DNA of 64,000 nt from Alentia gelatinosa. Its lineage: Eukaryota; Annelida; Polychaeta; Phyllodocida; Polynoidae. The DNA lies in the NCBI GenBank assembly GCA_950022655.1, contig OX465587.1:31375716-31439715 (forward strand), written 5' to 3'. The notes under the pieces are model-generated. The model worked only from the letters and a program-made list of their open reading frames with translations. It ran no database searches and was not told where the DNA came from. The first letter of the stretch is position 1. The number at the start of each line of letters is the position of its first letter. Below, piece after piece: positions 32,801 through 42,600 of the stretch. The position numbers and the translations under genes are program-made.

Positions 32801-33413
32801 ACTTGGACATAATGTGGAGAAACACAAAAAAGAGTAGCAGGATTCAGTTGAGTTCTGCACGAGAATCTCACTCTCGTGGCCCTTCAGTCTCCATGCCTAG
32901 GTCTGGTTCACTTTGCCTCTATGTGCGGGAGCAACTCCGAGCAGATCCGACAAAATATTAACATTTTATGTGTGGAAGGCAATAAATAATGCTATATCAT
33001 AACGATGTACGACTGGAATAATATTAGCTATATTGCATTGCACTCTATCTGTACAAGGTATAACATATAATGCAAACTCCTCACAACAAGGAGATATCAA
33101 TGTATTCTTCATATAAAGAAAGACAACAACAAAAACGAAACCAATCATTAATTCAGATCACAATGGTCCTAAACTAAATTTCTTGCCGTGAGAAAAAGTG
33201 ATTAGTTTATGAAAGGAAACATATGTCCTTCTGATGCATTTGATAATTCAAGAAGCATTTTTTAAATCTTAACAATACGTGAGACCTTTGCTTATCAAAA
33301 TGAAATCAACATCTGTTGCATGAATTTGAAACAGATATTGATAAAAAGATATATTTGTTGACGTGGCGTAACGAATTGAGAATCCAACTCATTGATAACA
33401 AGTACTGATATTG

Positions 33414-33426
33414 GTAGTATATAAGG
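33414..33426 (+). promoter_or_regulatory. TATA box of the secreted Cys-rich gene
   Basis: gtatataagga is centred about 40 bases upstream of the ATG at 33461, leaving a very short 5' UTR of roughly 10-20 bases if initiation is about 30 bases downstream. It is the only strong TATA box next to an intact signal-peptide start in the window. Confidence 0.6.
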
Positions 33427-33460
33427 AATGAAGCTGCACTAGGCAGGTATCGGCTTTATC

Positions 33461-33650
33461 ATGACACCTAAGATGTTTGTTGTCTATACGCTGGTTCTCC
33501 TGGCAGCTTCAGCCGCCTGTCTACAGCACAGACAGGAGGGAAGGCCCAACCCGCCACTGCTGACACCTAGCGGCTGCGGCTCACTTCACTGTCACATCCT
33601 GTCACACTTACCACGAGTCATCGGCTGCTGTGTCACCCCCGAGCACCGAG
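33461..33650 (+). CDS. exon 1, signal peptide
   Basis: ATG followed by TPKMFVVYTLVLLAASAACL, a hydrophobic secretion signal with likely cleavage near Ala-Ala-Cys. The sequence then runs through a Cys-containing stretch (GCGSLHC, IGCC) to a donor GTCAGT in phase 1. Confidence 0.8.
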
Positions 33651-36600
33651 GTCAGTAGCACTGTCACACCTTATAGCTCATTATCCACCAATTACAGAAT
33701 CTCCATATTGAACCTATAGGGACTGTGTAATTCGGGTGCCCGTAATCTCTGCTCTACACAGAGCGGAGATTATGGAAAAAGTCCCTTGTGTAAAAAGTAA
33801 TGTATGAGATAATCGGCGGTCATTTTATCTTTCCTTTGATAATATAATTTTGCAATGCTGTATATATAAACTGGTTTTAGATAAAAGCTATCGTAATCAT
33901 CTCGGATTATACTCTACGTAATACCCTAGCATTCGCTCGGATATTACTACACGCTTAGTCCTCGGATATTCCGGCTGCTTGTATCTAAAACCTTTTTTTT
34001 TTTTTAGTAAGGCAACAGTTCTTCCAAAGTGAGATCTTCCACTGTGTGAATACAGTTAATATTGTATATATATGCACAATTACTTATCATTATATATACC
34101 TATGGCCGAACATATATAAAATCACGGACTTGGATGACCTGGATTGGCAACACAGGCCTAGTGGCTTATCTCTCTATGAATCGCTAGTGTTCTCGAGTTC
34201 CCGTTTTTGCCACCAGGGTTGCACCACAGTAGCAGCAGGTAGTTTTAACCACCAGAAATCATAGAACTTTAATTCCAACTGTTCTGAGTAGGTTTCTAAT
34301 TAGGGAACACAGCTAAATGGTTTAATAAGGCCTGCTAGACTGGGAATATTTTAAAACTTTGGAGATTTTAAGGGTAACCCCCTGAAAATGGGTTATTTCT
34401 AAGGGGAATGAGCTTAAGTCACCCAAACTCTGCCATCGGTTTGGAAACTCCCAGATGGGCTAGGAATATAATATTAACTGTTCTGAGTAGGTGACACATT
34501 GGGAAATCCAGATAAATACTTTAGCAGGGCCTGCTTGACAGGGAACATTTTTGAAACTTTGACTTTTCACCGGTGAACCCCCCAAATCAGTCATTTCTCA
34601 GTGGTACCATCATCTAAAGTCACCCAAACTCTGCCATTAGTTTGGAAACTCCCAGGAGGGCTAGGAATATCATTATAACTGTTCTGAGTAGGCTTCACAT
34701 TGAGGAAGACAGCTAAATACTGGGTCACCACTGAAAACTGAAAGGTTGACAATATTCCCAGTCTTAGCCCTTCTTGGGGTTTCAAAACATATGGCAAAGT
34801 TTGGATGTATTTAGATGACAGAGCCTCTGAGTTTGTTTGTTTGTTTGTGGTTTAACGTCCCAGGGGACCCTGAGGGTATATAGGGACTATCAATGATTGA
34901 ACTTTTAATTTTCATAGACTTATTTCAGTAAATTCTTTTCAATGTTTCAAATATTTTCAAATATTTTATATAAAATCAAAGAGATTTATCTCTATGTGGT
35001 CCTTCTTTATCTTTTCCAGTTCAGATTTGAACTGGAAAGTGCTAGTTTCACCTTTTTTGTTATTACTTAGATCAAGAATAATCCCAGGTTTTTCCTCCAG
35101 CCAGGGAGGAGTAGGTGGTGGAGTTAGCTCCCTTAGATCATTGAGAGGGAGGTTTGTTTTCCCCAAGAGACTTCTGATGGAAGTAGCATATGGTGAGGCT
35201 ACTCTTTGTTTGTTCTCTAATAGTCTCTGGTTATTCTGTTTGAATATTGTCTCATGTGTGGGGTTTCTCTTGTTTACCTTTGTCTTGATTGCATACTGTC
35301 TCTCTGCGGAACTCAAGTGGTGGTATCAGAGCCTCTATTTCCAAACTCTTTTGGGGAGAGGTTCGGAATGCACCAAGACAAAGTCTGAGGCCTTGGTTCT
35401 GGATTGCTTTCAGTCTGTCCAGATAGCTTTTGCTGGCTGAGCCATACACTATGGATCCATAGTCTAATCTTGATTGAATGTAGGCTTTGTAGAGAGTGAT
35501 CAAAATCTCTTTATCGGCCCCCAAACTTGTATGGCAGAGGACCTTCAGTAAATTGAGGGCTTTTTGACATTTTCTCCTCACATATTCTATGTGAGGTTTG
35601 AAAGATAGTTTGTCATAAAAAATCATTCCAAGAAATTTCACCTCAGTTTTCACAGATATTTTGCTGTCATGTAAGAGGAGGTTTGCTTCATGCTCACATC
35701 CCCTCTTTCTGCAAAAATGGACACACATAGTTTTGGTTCAGGAGAATTTGAAACCATTTTCAGTGGTCCATGTTTCCAAGTGATGTAGTGCTGTCTGTAG
35801 CCTTCTTTCCACTGTTGTCATGCTTTTAGATCTGTAGGACATGACAAAGTCATCAACATACAGGCTGGCATTGACTTCAGAGGGAAGGTTCTTGGTGATC
35901 TCATTTATCTTTATGCCAAACAGAGCAACAGAAAGTATGCAGCCTTGATGCACCCCCATTTCCTGGTCGACCTGATCAGAGAATGTTGTGCCTACACATA
36001 CAGTTAAAACCTTGTCGGCAAGGAAATTTGAGATAAACGTAGTTATTCTTCCAAGCAGACCTAGTCTGTGTATGTCTTGCAGAATACCATACTTCCATGT
36101 GGTATCATAAGCTTTCTCTAGGTCAAAGAATATGCCATTCACATGTTCGTTTCTGGCAAATCCTTCTCTGATGAAATTCTCCAAGTTAACAAGGTTGTCA
36201 CATGTGCTTCTGTTTTTCCGGAAACCTGCTTAAACAGGCTTCAGGTGGCTACCAGACTCCAGAAACCAGGTCAGGTGATTGTTTACCATTCTCTCTATGG
36301 TCTTGGCAATGGAACTGGTCATGGCTATGGGTCTATAGCTTGATGGAAGGCTATGATCCTTTCCTGGTTTAGGTATAGGGATTACAGTTGCCTCCGACCA
36401 TGATTTTGGGTAAAAGCCTTGAAGCCACAGTTTGTTTAGGATACTCAACAATAGGTCTAGCTGCTCCCCTGGTAGGTATTTCAACATTTGATAATGAATA
36501 TCATCTGGTCCAGGGGAGGAATCCTTTGCATCATTGAGGGTATGACTCAGTTCCTCAAATGAAAAGGGTAGGTTGTAGTTCTCTTCATTGTTGGAGGTGA

Positions 36601-39600
36601 AGTTAAGTTGAGTCTGCTCTTTTGTTTCTTTGTGTCGTAGAAAGCCAGCCTCACAGTTTTCACTGGATGAGGTCCTGTGAAATTGGGTGGCAAGAGCATT
36701 GGCTATCTCCTTTTTAGTTGTGTTGATGGTTCCAGTCATTTTCAGATGGTGTACTGGGGGGTTTCCTGATTTTCCATTCAGTTTTCTCATAAAGTTCCAG
36801 TTTTTTCATGGGTATGGATTTAGTAATGGAACTGACATACCCTTGAAAAGACTCCCTTTTGGAGGTTTGATAAATTCTCCTTGTTTGGGCATTGGTCTGG
36901 AGATAAGCAGTAATGTTTTCTGTGGTGATGTTTTTGCTCAGTTTCTTTCTTGCTCTATTTCTCTCCCTTTTGGCTCTCTGGCAGTCTTTGTTGTACCAGG
37001 GTTTGGATTTCTTGAAAGGGGTACGAGAGGACTTTTGAAGGCATTTCCCAGATATCTCTAACAGGGTGTCTGTAAAATACCTCATTGGGCCGTCCTCCAT
37101 GTGTGCTACTTCCCAGGTGAGAAATTGCTCACTGCAGAGCCTGCTGAACCCTTCCCAGTCTGCTTTGGAGAGTTTCCACGAGGGATGCTTTTCATCATTG
37201 GTGTTTGGTGATCACTTCCACAGAGATCAGTGTGTACTCTCCATTTAAAGTCTGTAAACAGGGTCAGATGGCATAGTGACAGGTCAATAGAGCTGTATGT
37301 ACCTGTTGCAGGGTGGAGATATGTTGATGTTTTCGTGTTAAATAAGCACAGTGAGTGTTTATCTAGGAATTTTTCCATCAGTCTACCTGCTTCATCAATC
37401 CTGTTTGAGCCCCATATGGTGTTATGGGCATTAAAGTCACACAGAATGATAAATGGGGTAGGGAGTTGGTGATGAGGTTTTTCAGACTTTTATATTTTAC
37501 CCTTTGTCCAGGAGGTAGATAGATGGAACAAAGCGTGAGAGGGCTGTTAACTGTCACTTTAACAGCCACAGCTTGGAGTTCCATTTCCAAATGTACCTCA
37601 GACTGGGGGTATTTGTTATCTGCCATGACTGCCTCTCCTCCAATAGGGTTCTGTTGGTCTGGCACCTTGATGTATGTTGTATATCCTTTCAGAGAGATGT
37701 TTTTCTCTTTTTGACATTCAATCTCTTGGAGGCAGAGTGCAACAGGGGATTGGTCAGAACAGATGAGTTTTATTTCTTCCCTGTTGGCTCTGAAACCCCG
37801 TCAATTCCATTGGATGATGGTCTCCATCATTTCTTGACTGGTGTCTTTTGTTTGGTCAGCACCACCATAGATGTTGTTTTGGTAGGTGGAGATCCAAACC
37901 TCTTGGCAATCTCATCATTTTTCTTTTTGATGTTTTCCCTATCTATTTTGGGCATTGGCTTATTTGCAGCCTGTGGTGGTGATGATGCTTTCTTGGCATA
38001 TTCACCATCCAGATGTTGCCTATTTGGTTGTGACCCTGATGGTTTTGGGTCTTGTTCCTTGGAACCTGATGGTACTGGTTCCAAGGGTTTCCCCATAGCT
38101 ATGGCGATTTTAGAGACAGAAGTCTCTTGAGCAGGCTCAGGCTTGCCCAGTGGTGTTAGGGGCTTTTTTGTACTGCTGAAGCCTAACAGCATTTTTCAGG
38201 AGGCAGAATGAGACAGGATGGGCACCAGCACAGTTTGCACAGTGGGGGTCATCCTTGCACTCTTCAATCTTGTGTGCTCGTGCTCGTGCTTATCTCATCC
38301 TCAGGTGTGCCCTCCAGATCCTGCCATCTTATTACTCCCTTGGAGTTGTTCAAGGATCTGTGTGGGCTAGCCTTCACTGGAATTCCATTTAAGGAAGTTG
38401 TCTTTAGGAGATTGAGGCTTTGATGTTTTTGCCTACCTCCACCAGCAAATTACCTGCTGCCATTTTTGATATTTTGATCTCTTTGTCATCCTGTGGGTTT
38501 ATTGACTTATGGATGACAAAAGGAGATACTCTTTTCAGACTCTGTGGTGATTCCAGGAATCTTGGCCAGTTGTGGTTGTTGTAAACCTTTTGGCCCTCTT
38601 TTGCTTATTTGTTGGCATGGGAGGCAGAGGTTTCCCCTGTGCTCTCATGCCCTCTTTTACTACCAGACTGGGTCTGGCCTGTTACAATTTTTGCAGCACT
38701 GCCACTCTTGATATTCTTAGTTGTCAACTTGCCAAGCTCAGCCTGAGGTAGCACTGAGTCACGTGGGGGTTGTTTTCCCTGAAGCCCAGATCCAGCCAAA
38801 TTTGTTTTTTGTTTTACCATCATTTGTTTTTTGGACCAGTACCATAAGGAGGTTGTCCAACTTCCTCCTATGGGGATGATGCTTTGGTTCCCTGGATCAT
38901 CCTACAGGGGGGTCACTTTAGTTATGCTTGCATGCAAGCATATCCGGTTTGCACCACGAGGAGGCAAGGCGACCAAGAGGGTGAACACATTGGTAATTGC
39001 TGTCCACCCCAGCAGACCGTGCCTCTGAGAAATGACTGCTTTTGAGAGTGTCACCATCGAGAACTCAAAGTTTCAAAAATATCTACTAAAATAATGTCTA
39101 CTAAGCCTTGACCCTTTAAGGACGGCCGCCTATGCTAGAAGCATACACTTGGGAACGGCTACTAGTGACTATGTACAGCTCTAGGGGATGGGGGCATTGT
39201 CCTCTGAACTGAAAATTCGAAAGTTTATCACTTGATATAATGTGTTATCTTTAATATTTTTATTTCTATTATTTATAATTCACAAATATGATAGACTTAC
39301 ATTCTGTGCAAATTTCAAGTATATTGTTAAAATATTTCCTTCTCAAAAACAATTTCATGAGTATTCAGCATCCGCCCCCCTGCCGGTTGATGTCTTAAGG
39401 CATCATCAGCCCTTAAAGGTTTAATAAACTACCAATCCACCGGTCTGCCCATCCAATTAATTGTCCATCCACCTAAATCTGCCCATTCATTTGACTGCAC
39501 ATCCACTTGTCTGCCTACTAATCTGACTGCCCATCCACCTGACGACCCCTCCATCTTATTGTGCATTCATTTGACAGCCCATCCACTTAACTGCCCACTC

Positions 39601-42600
39601 ATCTATCCAGCCTGACTGCCCATCCATCTGACTGCTAATCCACCTGACTGCCCATCCACCTGTCTGCTCACCAATCTGATTGCCCATCCAACTGCCTTCC
39701 TTTTCAGTTGACTGCCCACTCATCTATCCATCCACCTGACTGTCCATTCATGTGCCTACCCGTTCAACTGAATTCCAATCCATCTGCCTGCCCATCCACT
39801 TGACTGCTCAGTCGTCTGTCTTTCCACCCACTGCCGACTCATCTCAGTACCCATCCACCAATCTGCTCACTCACCTGACTTCCCATCCCCCTGTCTGCCC
39901 ACCTGACTACCCATCCATCTGACTGCCCATCCACTTGACTGCCCATCCACCTGTCTACCCATGGACCATCTGAGTGCCCAGCCATCTGACTGTCTTTCCA
40001 CCGGACTGTCCACTCCTTTGCCAATCCACATGTCCATGTCATATCACACCTGTGGCCAAACGTCTAAGAAATACTACCCGCTGCTAGGGGTGCAGTATTT
40101 ATATAAAACGTCCTGACCATGCTGTACAATTCACAGAACGAGATGGTAATTTAAGGTTTGTACGGACCGAGGCATTTATGCCGAGTTCCGTACAAACGGT
40201 AAATTATCATTGAGTTCTGTGAATTGTACAAGCATGGTTGGACGTTATATATTTACTATATACCTGAAATTTAAAAAAAATCAATTTCATTTGGCTTAAC
40301 AACCAATTTTTGTGTATAAATGTGTATGGCAAGGTGGTCCCTATTTTAGTGTACGGACCGGCGGTCCGTACAGTATTTTTACGTCATATGCCGAAACGGT
40401 GCGTATTTACATTATATACGGCATGGGTATATAGTAAACATAATGTTTGTGCCCGCCGTGAACAACGTTTGGCTCACTAACGAAATTTCTTGCGTTTCCC
40501 GCAAGACGAGTATAGGCGCCGACTGACAGTCCAACTGTGTCGCTAGGGTGTGATCATTATTGATCGATTTTTTATATTTAAGCTATTGAAACTGTATTAC
40601 TTGAGGGCCCACGTCAAATTCTAGTTCGTACGCATTCTTATTCATTACGGGAATGCCACAAATATTAGACAGTCTTTATCCAATCCAGTTTATCTACTCG
40701 TATCTGTTCAGAACAACATGTGCTTCCTTACATAACCACTTTGCTTTCAGAGTTATCTACTCTGATTTCAATGTCGGGTAGGTTTATACATTAGCATCTA
40801 GTTCCAGGAATGTATAACCACTTAAACAGATCCCACTAGCTCCCACCATGTCATAAAACTTTTGTATATTGTGGGGTTTTGATCATTGGATAACTCAGAA
40901 GCAGTCTACATTTGACCCAGTCTTGACTGTTTATTATACTTAGTACCCCAGATACACTGTAGGGGGCGCCCTGGTGCTGGATAACGTTTTAGTGGTGTTT
41001 CTGCCACTACACAGGGAAGTTTGAAAAGCAGCTGCAAAGTCGGAAATGGTTGCAGTCCACGTCTCCAACGTAATTTTGCCCTGGTTACTGACTTACAGTG
41101 TCAATGGGCGAAAATATGTTAAATACACAATAATGACTGGTTTTGTATACGAGTGGCCGTAATCTCCGAGTAGTTGACGCGTAGTAATATCCGAGCGCTG
41201 AGTGAGGATATTACGTCGTCAACTACAATGAGATTACGGTCACTCGTATACAAAACCAGTCGTTATTGTATTTATTACCCACCTACAAGATTAATAACAA
41301 ATCTATTGCAATAAAAATGTTTCTGCAATACATTTAGTTACAGACACCACAGCGCTGTTAAGCATGGGAGTAATTCGTTGTAGACTTACACCAATAATAT
41401 AGTTTGCCATTAACCTGTACTTTTAGTATGCAAAGTGTATTATTACAATGATTTCTGATGATAAATGAGATTATTATGATTGCTTCTAAATAACTAACAT
41501 TGAATGAACATTCAAGAAACTTATTTCGAAGTACATGGTGATTCGACCTCGTTATGGCAGGACTATCTGACATGCCAAAATCTCCGGGTAGTTGTTTCCA
41601 GTTGCTCTATACATTTCCTGTGGAGACTCTGTAATTGGTGGGTAATAATTAACTTCACTCTCCTGATAATAGTCACTTGCCACATTCCACTGCTACAAAT
41701 CAAACCCTCCACCACTGTCTAGTGCATATTCGTCAGAACCAATTAGAGTGCAGCTTTCATTAGTGCGTATTCATCGGAACAAGTAACAGTGCAGCTTTCA
41801 TTAGTCTGTTCTGGGCCCAGAGTAAAGACATAGGTCCATGATGGTCAAAGAGAGCACATCAGATATTGACGACCTGGATTTCCTAGCTGGGTGGTGAAAG
41901 GGATAACATGGTTTGCTGTTCTATTTATAACATCATTTTTACAAGATCTGATTGGTTCTCACGAATATGCACTAGACAGCCCTCTTACGCTGACTGACAT
42001 ATAGCCTGTCTGTGTGTTACCCACCACGGAACTTGAGTGAATGTTTTATTATCGATTGTTTTCGCATATTTGAGCTAAAACGGTATCAGCTGAATGCCCT
42101 ATTACATACCTCAATATTTGGTCATTACGCACTTTTAAACGTTACGAGGAGTTTGTAAAACATCCTTCGACTCGTGAAGTGAGACACTACTAACCTGAAA
42201 TCCAACATGCAGGATGTGCCCGTTGCACATGCGCGAAAATATGTTAATGAGCTAAGGTAGCTCCTCTCGCCTAGCCGATGTTTGGTCGCTATTCGGTAAG
42301 CGTGGGATTAACAGAAGATACAATCGAAGAGCAGTAGGTTAGTATAGAGGGAGCAGGCAAGGTTTGACATTCAAAGCTGTGGAATGCAGCGAGTGACTAC
42401 GATCAGGAGAGTGAAATTAATAAACATATTTTCACACATGCGCAATGGGCACATCCTGCGTGTCAGACTACCTGTCAGTAGTAGACAGTGTCAATTTTGA
42501 GGGCTTGCAGGAAGTAGCTTGACAACTTCGTAAGAATTTAAGATGGCAATTCTTTTTATCGAATTAAGATAATAAGACGAAAACAGTCACCTATCGTGGA

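Larger units (their letters stand above)
34840..39020 (-). mobile_element. two-ORF non-LTR retrotransposon (Jockey/I group), decayed
   Basis: In minus orientation: 5' UTR (about 39020-38830), ORF1 with a zinc-knuckle region, ORF2 with endonuclease and reverse transcriptase, and a 3' UTR ending GGGACGTTAAACCACAAAC. ORF1 stop and ORF2 start overlap as ATGA at 37827-37830. In-frame stops (for example TGA at 37801-37803, and TAA near 36228) break it. Its 5' end is also found at 54857-54970 and its 3' end at 3648-4180, which helps define the full length of about 4.2 kb. It lies in intron 1 of the secreted-protein gene, opposite strand. Confidence 0.8.

Noticed and set aside
33461..33658. Exon 1 as a complete 65-residue secreted peptide
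   Set aside because: The frame does run to a stop after a donor-like GTCAGT, but phase-compatible exons downstream with a good polyadenylation signal make a spliced gene more likely. Retained-intron use is not excluded.
34994..38130. Plus-strand ORFs opposite the LINE (for example 37573-38130)
   Set aside because: Antisense to ORF1/ORF2 of the LINE, whose reverse transcriptase motifs fix the minus strand as coding.
39839..40042. Minus-strand ORF with VDRWMGSQVDGQSDGW-like repeats
   Set aside because: Generated by the degenerate cccatccac minisatellite; no gene context.
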